From the NCBI GenBank assembly GCA_010093605.1, contig MU004186.1, forward strand, positions 2,026,616 to 2,090,615: DNA of 64,000 nt, written 5' to 3'. Below are positions 24,234 through 35,014 of this stretch, piece after piece. The position numbers and the translations under genes are program-made. The notes beneath the pieces are model-generated. The model was given only the letters and a program-made list of their open reading frames with translations. It was not told the DNA's origin and did not search any database. Position 1 is the stretch's first letter; each line of letters begins with the position of its first letter. The stretch comes from Lophium mytilinum. Taxonomy: Eukaryota > Ascomycota > Dothideomycetes > Mytilinidiales > Mytilinidiaceae.

Positions 24234-24860
24234 CTAGTATGACCGTCGAAGCGTAGCTAGCAAACCTATGACATCATGGTTAGGCTCAGCAGCTCGTAAG
24301 AGCAGTCGCCGAATATGCTGTTGTTCACCATCTGTAGGCGCCCGTTCCACACCGTCCATTGGCATAGCTCTCCCCCGCTTACCCGCCTTCTTGTCACACT
24401 TACGGTCATCCCACTCCGGAAGTGCCTCAAACTCCTCGTCAGACATAGGCGGACGTACGACTCGATCATCGATGTTGTAATTGAACGACACCCCTGGCCC
24501 TAGATTGTCCAACAGGCTAGGGCTCCACTCGCGAGTTAGATCGCGCCTGTCCTCCTGGACGAGATGCCCTGAGCTTGTCCGCTGGAGGACTGGATGGGGG
24601 CCGCCGCGGCGGATTGACTTGCCTTCAAGATCGAGGATAAAACACCAGATAGGGGCCTCAACGGGAGTAAGAGGGTTTGCGGGATTAGCTTCGCGGGAGT
24701 CTGATTGGGGAGGTTCGGTCGATGTGGTCTCGAGGGTTTGCTCGTTGGCTGTCCGCATGTTGTCGTTTCCTGTAGTCTGACAAATCCGCTGGGCCATAGG
24801 GCTGTTGACAGAGCTTGCGTTTGAAACAAAAGGGCTGTCGCGCAGCTCGGAGGTCTCCAT
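24234..24860 (-). CDS. Hypothetical protein, 208 aa
   Basis: A single-exon frame from ATG 24860 to the stop at 24234. The N-terminal 65 residues are Ser/Thr/Asn-rich and look disordered. A middle block (IWCFILDLEGKSIRRGG, then SLLDNLGPGVSFNYNIDDR) looks like real folded sequence, and a basic patch KKAGKRGRAMP follows. There is no signal peptide or membrane segment. It lies in tandem with the gene at 22607-23972 on the same strand. I do not recognise a family. It could be lineage-specific, and an unseen upstream exon is possible. Confidence 0.5.
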   Translation of the reverse strand: METSELRDSPFVSNASSVNSPMAQRICQTTGNDNMRTANEQTLETTSTEPPQSDSREANPANPLTPVEAPIWCFILDLEGKSIRRGGPHPVLQRTSSGHLVQEDRRDLTREWSPSLLDNLGPGVSFNYNIDDRVVRPPMSDEEFEALPEWDDRKCDKKAGKRGRAMPMDGVERAPTDGEQQHIRRLLLRAAEPNHDVIGLLATLRRSY

Positions 24861-26247
24861 GTGTCGGGCGGTGGTGTCATTAGGTGAGTCTCTTAGGAAG
24901 ATGTGAGGACGCGCCTATAGCGTTGTAAAAGTCTGGGAGTTCATGCTGGAAAGCGGTGTGAAAATCGTATTTGACGGTACCTAACCGGTAAATTTCTAGT
25001 AGTCTTGGCACTTAGTGAGTGCAACCGCAAGCTGTTGAACAGATTGAAATCCCGAGTTGAATGAAGCAAGCCCAACTCGTGGTCGCTAGTCAGTCTTCTG
25101 ACCGGAGTTGCGCCTCCAGTGAGGTTGTATAATCTTTCTCATCCCGGCGGTCCAGCAACAGTGCTGGGATTGGGACAGTCTGCAGCTGAGTCTTCTTAAA
25201 GACAATTTTTCAGAAATTCTCTCGTTCGCCGATGGCAGTCTAGGACTACGGGTTCGAGATCGAATGTTTTCACTCTAAGAAACAATGACTACCCATAAAT
25301 CAAGAAACCCAGCGCAGTTGTTTCCTACCGTGGTCAACACCGAAAAATCCCCCCCCCCTACAGACCGAGAAACCCATTCCAGTTCTTTTTTTCGGGCTCT
25401 TTTGATGCTCATCATCCCAATTTGGGGGTCCCATTTTCGGGATGGATCTGGACCCGACTGATGTGACTCGATGACTGTGGTGGCTCTTATTGATGTGACT
25501 TAACTAGAGACACATGCCCCTATGGCCGGGAAAATCTTCACATGATATCGGGCAGCTTGTCCTTGACTGCTTAGCGATACTTTTACCTGAAGTGATGCAA
25601 AGGGCACGCAGAGGGGCACGGAGGGGACGTTGAAGGTGGAAGAAGTCACAAAATCGACGTTGATAGATTTCTCGGGGGTCAAATGCCGCCATTCCCAATT
25701 TAAACAAGCCTTCCTGCGCCACGATCCACGTTTGTGTCATACCGGTCAGCATCCTTGTTGCACGTTCTTTTGCACCTATTTTCTGGCTTTCAGCATGACC
25801 CTACGCCTAGAGCTCTCTTGTACATGAACAGTATATGGACTAAAACTCGGGCGAATGTTGATGCAGGGAATCCCGATTTCTATGTAGGGGCCTTCACCCT
25901 AATCATTCAAATATTCCACCCGAATATCTCACCTCGGTCCAGAAGCATTCCAAAGAGTAAAGCAAGTAACAGAATACGGATCCCTGCATCATTTCAGGTG
26001 CAGGGTCTCCTACTTATTCACAACGTTTCGAAATGGTGTAACGGTCATACCCCCTGGTCCCGAAATAACGCTATATGGAGCTTTGGCGGTATTAGGTAGG
26101 TCTGACTCTTTACCAAGGCTCCAAGCACCAATCGAGACTCGTTCGAGGGTGCCTACATATCGTGCCACTCTGCAGCCCTTCTCTTCCAGAATCCTCCGAC
26201 TCCGCTCCATTAGAATAACAGCTTTTCATGGCACGAAAACGGCCACA
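24861..26247. other. Intergenic region
   Basis: No supportable gene. It contains a poly-C run near 25350 and a short imperfect direct repeat (AGAAACCC...CAGTT at about 25302 and 25367). A GGTTCGAGATC at 25250 resembles a Pol III B box, but the flanks do not fold as a tRNA. Confidence 0.5.
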
Positions 26248-27964
26248 ATGGCGAACAACTTCTCTGAATGGCCGCTTGAGCTGTTTCGCACGATGCTCGA
26301 TTACATTGTCACTGCGCAATGCCAGGCGGACTCGGCTTACCGAATTAATGAAACATTAAATGTGCGGGCGAATGTGCGGAAGGTTGCGAGGTTAAGATTA
26401 GTTTGCAGTACGTTTTTGCTATTGCGAATCAAGACCCTCATAATTCTCCCCTTAAATTTATTTTCTACTACATTATTTTCCAAACGTCTCTTCGTTTCCT
26501 TAGACCACTATAGAATCTCAATATCTCAGCCGTCCTTTCTTCTCAGCGCACAGGAGCACGCTTGATGTATTTTCGCAATTCCGTAAAGACGTGTCAGCCA
26601 GCGCCGTACTGACCCACCCAGGAGTTTTTGACTCTGAAGTTACCCGTGCCCTGGCCTACCAACTCACGGAAGCTCATGCCTCTTCGGAATACGACTGGCG
26701 TCGGAACCCGCATCTCGTTGCTGAGCTCTGCTATCAGCAGGTCTCGCGCGGTCCCCGCAACAGGAACGTCATCACATACAGCATCAACAACATGCTCGAC
26801 CTCCTTTCCGCACGCGCCGCCCAATCAAGCATATCCCTCGCCTCGCGCGAGGACTACAGCGAAGTTCTGTATGCTCTATTCGAAGGTCTGGTCAACCTTT
26901 GCGGCGCATCGTATGTGCTCTGCAGAACAGCTACTAGACCGCCATTGGAGTCATATGAGGAACAAAGACACGAGGACCTTTTCGCGGCAGTGGCTTGCAT
27001 GGGAGATGAGAAACTCACGCGTATCCTACTTGGCGAGGGAGCGGACCCAAACGCAGTGAGTCTTCGTCTAGGCTATCCATCGTTTGCGGCGGCGAGGGCG
27101 GAAAAGAAACAGATGATGCAGTATCTGTTGAGTGAGGGTGTGCATGATCCCGACAACTACTGGAAGATGACGCCGCTAGAAGTTGCAGCTCTTGGTGGCC
27201 TCGAGGGTATGTTGCCCTCATTCACAACGGCCCGAGATGAACTCTGCGTACCGAGTGCTACCGACTGGGGCATGAAGGGCTGGCGACGGCTCGTACTGTA
27301 CGCGGTTGAGGGGGGAAATGCTAGAATCGTGGAGGAACTGTTCACCATTGCGGCGAGCTTGAGTGGTGGTAACGGATTCTACCAGGAACAGGAACTCCCC
27401 TTTACAGGATGGTGGTTGGAGAGCGATAAAAACGAGGAGTCGTTCAATCTTGAAACTCTGAAGAAGATTGCCTTTCTGGAGGCTGCGAGATGGGGAAGGG
27501 TGGACATTTTGAAGTGTCTCCTCGTTCTGGGCGTAGACATTGACGCGAAAGACGAGAAGTCTCGGACAGCGCTGTTACTTGCGACGGCGCCTGGATTCTA
27601 CGATTGTGTGAAGTTGCTGCTGGAGAATGGAGCGACTGTTAGAAAGTGTAACATGAGTTACAGCGCCGGTGTACTGGGGCTGGCAGTTGAGAAGCATCAC
27701 ATACGCATCGTACGGCTCTTGCTGGAATATGGGGCGCTGGACCCGGAGTGCAGGCTACCGGAGATCTTGAGGACAGATCTGAAAATGACTTTGCGAGGGA
27801 ATTCCTGCAAACACGGTCCGTTGATCATATGGTTGTCGAGGAAAGGAATATGGATGCACTGGCAAGAGGTTATGCGAATGGCCAGCGAAGTGTATGGACT
27901 GGATCCGGACTGCAAGTGTTTGAGGAGACATGACGAGACTGGTGTGCTGATAAGGGTCGACTGA
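26248..27964 (+). CDS. Ankyrin-repeat protein, 525 aa, two exons
   Basis: Exons 26248-26407 and 26547-27964. The 139-nt intron has a GTACGT donor and a TCTCAG acceptor, chosen because it alone joins the two open frames cleanly. The N-terminus (WPLELFRTMLDYIV ... RKVARLRLVC) resembles an F-box-like or fungal ankyrin-protein leader. From about residue 190, ankyrin repeats follow: LTRILLGEGADPN, TPLEVAALGG, VDILKCLLVLGVDIDAKD, CVKLLLENGA and IVRLLLEYGAL. Such proteins act as protein-interaction scaffolds, and large families exist in fungi, some in heterokaryon recognition. No NACHT or effector domain is seen here. The specific partner is unknown. Confidence 0.75.
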
Positions 27965-28481
27965 TATCATGGACCAAGGACGTTCTCGCAAAGTTGTATA
28001 CCTTGTAATTAGGCGCTTCTACATCGCTAAAGCACTACTGAAGCAGTATGAAGATATGACAATACATAGGAACACTTAGCGTATCATAAGTCTACCTCTG
28101 CCGTTTGATCAAGAGGTTTACTAATTTGCAAATCTATAATCTGCTAAAACGCCTTAAGCAGTGTCAAGCACTTGCGACAGGAGTCTAGGCTTTATCGAGC
28201 ATCCCTTTGAAAGCTAATTGTAGTCAGAAGCTGCTACGACGTATATCGGCAGTTAACCGTATGGGAAACAGATGCAAAAAGGCATATAATGAGTGGATGT
28301 TGATGATGTGAGATAAAGTTTGCGAGGTGAGGTTCGATTTAGGCGCGCCAAGCAGTTCGAAGTCGGTAGAGGCGGCCAGTGCTTCACCCACACTTTCCTC
28401 AAACAACCTTCACCAACACTCCCCACCCTCTCAAACTCCTTCTCTTAATGCGACGACTTCGCACCACCCGTGGCCAGAATC
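27965..28481. other. Intergenic region
   Basis: 3' end of the ankyrin gene and promoter of the NFKBIL1-like gene. The distal part is AT-rich, and CT-rich stretches occur before the start codon at 28482. Nothing else is seen. Confidence 0.5.
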
Positions 28482-29489
28482 ATGGAGGCCACTGGGGGTG
28501 ACCCCACCAGCGACGAGTACAGCACCTCGAAACCCACCAAATTTCGTTTCAAGACGAAGCGAGCACGATCGGATAAAGATCACGACACCGAGCACCGAGG
28601 CAGCGAGAAGAGACATCGATCAGCGAAGGACGACGAGCGCTCTTGCCGCCAGCGCCGGCATCACCACCGCAGCAGCAAGCAGCGCAATGAACAGCATTCA
28701 GGCCCGAAAGACGACCCAACCGAGTTCGACGACAGCTATGATGCAACCGCACGATCAGCGCAATACCTAGACCCAGATTCAGCATTCCGGGAGTCTCTCT
28801 TCGACGCTCTCGCTGACGATGAAGGCGCGGCCTACTGGGAAGGCGTCTATGGTCAGCCAATGCACATATACTCAAACACGAAAGAGGGGCCCAAGGGCGA
28901 GCTGGAGCAGATGACGGAAGAGGAATATGCTGCACATGTCAGGGCTAGGATGTATGAGAAGAGTCACGAGCATGTCGAAGAGGAGCGTGCGAAATGGGAG
29001 CAGGAGAGGCGGCGAAGGAAGAAGGCAGAGAAGGCAAGGGAGCAGACGAGCCAGATGGAGGACGAAAGAGAAGACTTCCAGGCGAGGGTAGAAGCGAGTC
29101 TCAAGAGAGGAGAGGCTAGAAAGAAAGTAAAGGAGACAAAAGAGTCGTGGACAGCGTACAGCAAGCGATGGGAGGAGCTAAAGACCAACGCGGAGCAAGA
29201 GAAGAATGAGAAGGTCGCGATTCGAAGCATCATTCCCTGGCCAGTCCGGTCAGGCCAGTGGAGGGATGTAGAAAAGGACGCTATCGAGCAGTTTCTCCTG
29301 AACGCGCCGGTTGCTGAGGATGGGCTTAGTGCTCTACTGAAGCTCGAACGGGTCAAATGGCATCCGGACAAGATTCAGCAGCGTTTTGGTGAGGGAGGCA
29401 TTGATACCGAGACCATGCAATTGGTCACTGCTGTCTTTCAGGTCGTGGATCGCATGTGGAACGAGCTTCGGAAGAAGAGCAATGGCTAA
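28482..29489 (+). CDS. NF-kappa-B inhibitor-like protein 1 (NFKBIL1) homologue, 335 aa
   Basis: A single exon from ATG 28482; the frame upstream begins only at GTG. The N-terminus is basic with a His/Arg-rich stretch (HRSAKDDERSCRQRRHHHR) preceding the conserved fungal block FRESLFDALADDEGAAYWEG. Residues about 150-250 are an Arg/Glu-rich long helix. The C-terminus has the J-domain-like signature RVKWHPDKIQQRFG, then VFQVVDRMWNELRK, as in NFKBIL1-type proteins. The animal protein also has ankyrin repeats, which are absent here as in other fungi I know. Human NFKBIL1 has been linked to mRNA processing. The fungal role is unknown, and a nuclear location is likely from its charge. Confidence 0.72.
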   Translation: MEATGGDPTSDEYSTSKPTKFRFKTKRARSDKDHDTEHRGSEKRHRSAKDDERSCRQRRHHHRSSKQRNEQHSGPKDDPTEFDDSYDATARSAQYLDPDSAFRESLFDALADDEGAAYWEGVYGQPMHIYSNTKEGPKGELEQMTEEEYAAHVRARMYEKSHEHVEEERAKWEQERRRRKKAEKAREQTSQMEDEREDFQARVEASLKRGEARKKVKETKESWTAYSKRWEELKTNAEQEKNEKVAIRSIIPWPVRSGQWRDVEKDAIEQFLLNAPVAEDGLSALLKLERVKWHPDKIQQRFGEGGIDTETMQLVTAVFQVVDRMWNELRKKSNG

Positions 29490-30025
29490 TGTCCAGTTTG
29501 ATTTCTCATTCTACTGGAAGACTTCAAACTGCGCATGCTGTTACCACACCGAACCACCCCGCGTCCATTCAACCTGCAAAGCCTCGAATGTTACAAGCAC
29601 GGCGTTAGATTCCGGCCCTGATTGCGGTGCTTGCTGGTTTAATTTAGTGGACTTGGTTCAGTATTCTGACAGCCCTCATAAAGCCAGTTCCCGTCCTAGG
29701 GTGCACCGTAGCCTACGTTACGGTCACCGAAACGTCGACTCCTGCGGCATGCTTGCCCCTACGAGCCACCCCGGGCCATACCTTTTCTCGATCGTAAACG
29801 GCACCACTTCGTGATTAGAAGGCTCCGCTGAGATATCAAATCCATACTCGGTGAATGGAACGCGACATTAGCAACCAACGAACTAAGCATCCATCAATGA
29901 CTACTACGCTCTTTTAGGTGACCTTCAGAGAATTTAAAGACACTAATTTAATCATATAATACCGAAACTGGCACTGAGAAACCATATCAAGTGTCCTCTC
30001 TACCTCTCCACTCGTGTCTCCCATT
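29490..30025. other. Convergent intergenic region
   Basis: This lies between the stops of the NFKBIL1-like gene (+) and the peroxiredoxin gene (-). A 142-codon plus frame starting inside the upstream gene is a shadow. No other feature is seen. Confidence 0.5.
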
Positions 30026-31245
30026 TCAGGCATTCTCCGGCACAATCGCAAAATAGCTCTTATCACGTATAACACCATTCTGAGAGTCTTCCTCCTTCTC
30101 GGTACGCGGCTCCAACTCTAGCTTCGGCGTTCCCAACCCCGTGCCCAACTTCCTGAGTGCCTCAAATGTCTGTTGTAGTCTCGTCGAGCCTGGCGAAATC
30201 GGAGTCTCCGACCTCGCCCTCAGATTTTGCAATATAGGGCTCCCATTCAGCACCCGCGACGGTACCTCATTCAGTGTCCGCGACGGCACCTTCTCCAGCG
30301 TCGGCGAAGACGAGTACTCCTTCGCAGGCGTAGCCGGCCGACTCTCAACCGGATCCGCAAATTCGAGCCGGACTTTTGACCCCCTGGCGGTCGCCCAGCT
30401 ACTGCTGCCGCTTGGGATGCGGCTCACCGATCGGGGGCTTAGCATCGAAGGCGTACCGCGGTGGCTCCGCCGGCTACTATTGCTCACAGTCCGCGAGAGG
30501 CCGTGCTTGGCGTCTAAGTCGGTGACTTCGACGTCGCCGAATTCCGCCTGGAGGCGCGCGAATCGCTCGTCGTAGTCGTCTTTGACGGTGTCGGCGCCCA
30601 AGGTCCAGTTAGCCGGGCAGAGCACGCCGTGGACGATGACGGCTTGGAAGGCTTCGACGAGGCGGAGGGCTTCGAGGACACTGCGGCCGACGGCGAGGTT
30701 GTTCATGGTGATCTGCGAAGGTTAGATTTAAGACGGAGGTGTGTGAGAGAGAGGGTGATGGGCATACCTGCTGCACGATGCCAATCGGGTCGATGATGAA
30801 CATCCCTCGCAGACAGAGCCCTTCGTTCTCGATCAAGCAGCCATAATCTTTGCTCATTTTGTGGCTTGGGTCCGCCAGCAGCGGCAAGTCTATCTTACCT
30901 AGTCCACCAAAGCGTGGTGGCAGGCTTTGCCAGTGCCAGAGGCTGTGTTTGGTGTCGACAGACACGAAGGCCACCGCGCAGTTACGGTCGGTGAACTCAT
31001 CGAGGGTGTTCTGGAACGCGAGAACTTCCGTCGGGCATACGAAGGAGAAGGCTGCTGGGATGAACATGAGGAGTAGCCATTGGCGATTGTTTATATAGTG
31101 GGAGAGGGAGATCTCTGGATGCTAGTTAGTAGTGGCCAAAGGCTGGACATGGGCAGCTACTACCTTTAAACTGACCCGCAAGTACAGCGTCGCATACAAA
31201 ATCAGGAGCGTGTTCGCCGATACGCACTTTTGCAAGTGATCCCAT
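30026..31245 (-). CDS. 2-Cys peroxiredoxin with a long low-complexity insertion, 371 aa, three exons
   Basis: Exons 31164-31245, 30768-31114 and 30026-30712 (introns 49 and 55 nt). The thioredoxin-fold core contains the peroxidatic Cys54 in [10 protein letters not shown] (Ser51 where most have Thr), the GGLG motif in [13 protein letters not shown], and the resolving Cys175 in HGVLCPANW. It reduces peroxides using thioredoxin. Typical family length is about 200. Here about 150 extra Ser/Arg/Pro-rich residues follow the resolving region. The protein ends [11 protein letters not shown], reminiscent of the C-terminal YF motif of peroxide-sensitive enzymes, pushed far from its usual place. There is no targeting peptide, so it is likely cytosolic or nuclear. 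The many SPRS/TPA sites suggest phosphorylation, by inference. Confidence 0.88.
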
Positions 31246-32681
31246 ATTTTTTGCGTGTCAAGGTAGTGCGACTGTCTCAATGTGTGCCCGACCAAAGACT
31301 TGGGAAAGGAGAACCTTCCTATTTATCCTCTCATGCCTCTGAAGTAGTTCGATTCATCTTCCTCCAACGTGTCTCACGCATTTAACAAGCACACGATAGA
31401 AAACGGCACACTTATCGTAAGTTCTGGCATACTTCAAGTCATGCGGTTGGGATGTGAGACATTGAGACAACGCTTTCGTTAAGTTAACAATCCCAATGCT
31501 TTGTCTACGAACTATCACGGTGAACACCGTACAACCGTTGATAACAAGACCGTGTTCGTCAGAGCGTTTATCGACTTTTTATGCGAGGGTTCCAGTCCAT
31601 GACCGGGAAGTTTATCTTCCGAAACGTGGGTTGAGTGGTGATGTGACACCAATACCCAGTAACGTTTTGAGGATGTGATATCATTCTCCTCTCATCTACA
31701 ACCATTCGATGTCTCGTAAAGAAAACTCATGACTACTAGTTAGAAAGTGTGTACATGCAAGGCGAACATCACCGCCGTGCTCAAGGCCCGACTCTCCCAC
31801 TGCGATATAAATTGTATGAGCATGTGGAACGAAACCAAAAGTCCGCATGCGCGAATGTATGATAGACTGGATACAATTGCGAAGGTTTAAAGGGGCCGCA
31901 TGTATTGCGTTACCTCGCTATCCTTTCGGGGCATCAAACATGCTCTGGAATGCGATCCGAGTGACGAGAGATACGTGATTTTCGCACAGCCCTTGAAATC
32001 CTTCGAATCCTACTAATGTCACTAGAACAACAACGACAAGGCTGATGTTGATCTAAAATGGGCGGAGAAATCACAAGCATCGAACCACGAAAAACCGCTG
32101 ACAAAAAACAATAAAGAAATAAGAATAAACTCAAGCTCCCTGCACGCCGACGAAGATCCGACGATCGCTGACCATCGCAAAAGATCGATCATCGCAAAAC
32201 CCACAATTACCTACATACAAGACGGATCTGGCACTCTTGAACAACTGTCACAACTCGAGAAGGTATGTACGGTAATGCAAAGTTAGAAGGATGCACCCCG
32301 ACTCGCGGCGCCTTTGAAATTTCTCGCCCTGCCCCTTTCCACGATCTATTTTCAGCCAACGGCCGCAGCATCCCGCCTTTAGCGGATCCTTAAGACACGC
32401 CGCCGATGTAACACCACTTCGACATTCGACAGAACGGAAATAACGGCAACACTCCTTCATCCTTCAAGCAACTGTACTATGTATAAAGCGTTCTCTTCGC
32501 CCTGCTGCCTGTTTGACTAGTTTCTCACGCTCATTTTCTGCCTAACCGTCCATCTCTCCTTCCTCCAACCACAACATCAATCAGCAGAACACTGCAGACA
32601 CTCATTAGCCCCGAAACCTTACAACCTACTACGCCCACAATCCTTCAAATCCCATATTCGCTCCAACCCCAACCCACCAAA
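31246..32681. other. Intergenic region, divergent promoters
   Basis: Upstream of both the peroxiredoxin gene (-) and the GPI-type protein gene (+). A TATA-like TATGTATAAAG lies near 32478. The 200 bp before 32682 are CT- and C-rich, as in many strongly expressed fungal genes. No gene is seen in the rest. Confidence 0.5.
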
Positions 32682-33293
32682 ATGCTCTCCAAATCCCTCC
32701 TCCCCCTCCTCGCCCTCCTCAGCACCACCGCCCTCGCCAAAACCGACCTCAGCGGCTGCACAACCTCCAACACCGTCTCCTTCGGCGGCGCCTACGTCCT
32801 CTGGTACGTCCCCGGCACCGGCGAGCTCTGCGCGCCTCTCGACTGCGGCGGCGGGCAGGCGCCCCCGAAAACCACGGTCCCCGGCTGCGCAGCCTACGTC
32901 GGGACGGCCAGCTACGTTCCCAGCTACCTCCCCGGCTACGGCCCGGGAAGCGCGCCGGCGACTGTGAGCGCGTCGTCGGCGGTGGAGACGGCGGCGGGGA
33001 GCACGAGTGCGGCGGAGGCGAGCGTGCCGACGGGGTTGGTGATTTACACGGTTACGCCGCCGGCGAGCTTGTTGGATGAGACGACGACGACGGGGGGGAG
33101 TTCGGCGGCGGTGATCACGTCGGCGGCGAGTTTGTCGGTTAGGCCGACGGTGTCGAGTGGAGGGAATAATCTTACGGCGACGGCGACGGGGCCGTCGTCG
33201 ACGAGCGTGTTTACGGGGGCGGCGACGGCGGTGGCGGTGAGGGAGGTGGTTGGGCTTGCGGTTGGGGTAGTCGCTGGGTTGGCGATGTTGTAG
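32682..33293 (+). CDS. Secreted, probably GPI-anchored Ser/Thr-rich protein, 203 aa
   Basis: A single exon. Residues 1-19 are a signal peptide ending TTALA. A small N-terminal domain holds four cysteines (26, 50, 55, 69) with the block WYVPGTGELCAPLDCGGG and then VPGCAAYVGTASYVPSY. The rest is Ala/Ser/Thr/Gly-rich linker ending in a hydrophobic tail (VVGLAVGVVAGLAML) that fits a GPI-attachment signal. Related ascomycete proteins are sometimes labelled 'siderophore biosynthesis enzyme', but nothing here supports an enzymatic role. A cell-wall or surface protein is more likely. GC content is high, with strongly biased third positions, consistent with good expression. Confidence 0.78.
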   Translation: MLSKSLLPLLALLSTTALAKTDLSGCTTSNTVSFGGAYVLWYVPGTGELCAPLDCGGGQAPPKTTVPGCAAYVGTASYVPSYLPGYGPGSAPATVSASSAVETAAGSTSAAEASVPTGLVIYTVTPPASLLDETTTTGGSSAAVITSAASLSVRPTVSSGGNNLTATATGPSSTSVFTGAATAVAVREVVGLAVGVVAGLAML

Positions 33294-35014
33294 GGGGTTG
33301 TGGCATTGTTCTTGGTGGTTGAGAAGTACTGTATACGCGGAGCATATCACAGCATGGATCGGAGTTACTAGACTTTTGTTTCGCGGAAAGTAATTACAGA
33401 TCATCTGAATAGAGGAAGAGATGGAGCAAGACCATGGGAATCCTCATAGACCTGCATTGAATACCTACCTTGGAATTTTTGACGTCACGTGATGATATGC
33501 AATCTGCCGTAGAGTTGCGACTCTAGGGTTTTGTCTTTTAGGTCTCTGAGGAAGAACTGAAGAACCTGACGAGAGGAGAAGAATTGTCTAGAGAGCATTC
33601 GTCGATATACGTTGATCTCGACGTCATCTCCCTTGGAATGGAGCGTGGTACATCGGGAGCCGTGCATCAATACCTCCACTATTTCAAGGAAACAAGTCGA
33701 AGCTTTGATAACCCCTGGGGCATTGACAGCGGACTAGTCTAGCTGACAATGCTTATTGAAGCTTGTCCCAAGCGCTGAGTCTTGTAGTCGATGGAGGAAG
33801 ATATAAATTGCGATGGGCAAGCCTTAAAGTGATAGTTCGCAGCGCGGGGTGGAGCAAAGGACCGAGATGTCGGGCTCTCTCTTCAAAGGGCCCACTGTCC
33901 GTCGTGAATGACAGCTGCCGTTTGTGGGGCGCATCCGTTTCCCCAGACGTCAAAAAAGCTTGCAGGTTTATACGAGAGGGGAGACCTTGCATCCTTGCAT
34001 TCGCGCATTATAAAGAGTCAATGTTCTTTTCAATCTGTCGTCCAGAGAGTGGGAGGAACGAGTCACGTCCCGCGCGAGACGGCTGAGCCTTAGTTCCAGT
34101 GAAGCCGGCGGCGTTGGCTGCAGCGTGGGAGCTTGGGGAAATTGAGGTTGCGGTCCCACGATGCTGCATGGGTGAAGGCGGCTCGGGTAAAGAGCGCCAC
34201 GCCCTGCGTTGGCGGCGCGCTGCCGAATCGCATGCAGGCCACTAACTACGTACTGCAAGGTGGCGCCGGGATTTGAGAGGTGAATGCGGATGGCATGGGG
34301 AGCACCCGGCGGCGGTCTTGCATCGGGATCGGATGAGATACTTGGGGCCTCCTTCCCACTCGCTGGCCAGGAGATCACAGCTGTTTCGACGGCGATAGGG
34401 CTGGCTGGGAGCGGGCAGACATGGCAGTTCGATTGGCGATGCGGTGCGTGTTTGCTGCCCTCGATCTCGCGCTGCGATCTGCTTGGATGTGATGAAATTG
34501 CGGAGACACCAGTTTGGGCTTCGGGTGACAAGCCGGGGGAGCCCGCCGCGACTGGAGGCCGGTCTGTCCTCCACACTTGCTGGCCGATATAGCCAATGGC
34601 AGGGTCTATCACGCCAAAGCATCGTGTCGTGCCGTGTCTCGATTGGCCTTCTCTCCTGGGCCCCACGGCAAGCTTCCCAGGTTCGCTGGTTCGTGCCCAG
34701 GTCACAACCGTTGAGTCGTGTTTCCCGTCTCACCTTGAAACAAAAACCCCAGAACCGCCCGACTACACCGCATTCACAGCTCGCCCGTCCATTGCTACGA
34801 AAATCCATATCTCTGCTCTAGCACGTCGCCAGCATCTCTTCCAGGTTGAGCCTTTCCCGTCCGGCGTATTCATGCCGTAGCGAACAGCCGGCTCTGTTGT
34901 CCCGTTGCGTTGCTGCTTTTTTTGCTGGCGTTGCTGCTGTATAACCCACCAGAGTATACACCGTTACCTTTGCTAGAGCGTGCATCGCAGCGTATCATTC
35001 CCACCGCATACACC
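33294..35014. other. Intergenic region
   Basis: The first part is 3' UTR-like. From about 34100 the DNA is GC-rich with several long antisense frames (for example minus 33968-34705) that begin at non-ATG codons and match no family. The proximal 900 bp probably include the promoter and a long leader of the gene at 35015. Confidence 0.45.

Noticed and set aside
25185-25270. tRNA-like B box (GGTTCGAGATC)
   Set aside because: The flanking bases do not form a T-arm or acceptor stem, and no A box lies at the right distance.
32619-33404. 261-codon minus-strand Arg/His-rich frame
   Set aside because: Antisense shadow of the GPI-type gene at 32682-33293. Its composition is an artefact of the GC-rich sense codons.
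34242-34808. 188-codon minus frame (and the overlapping 245-codon frame at 33968-34705)
   Set aside because: Non-ATG starts, mutually overlapping and compositionally random. It lies in the upstream region of the gene at 35015.
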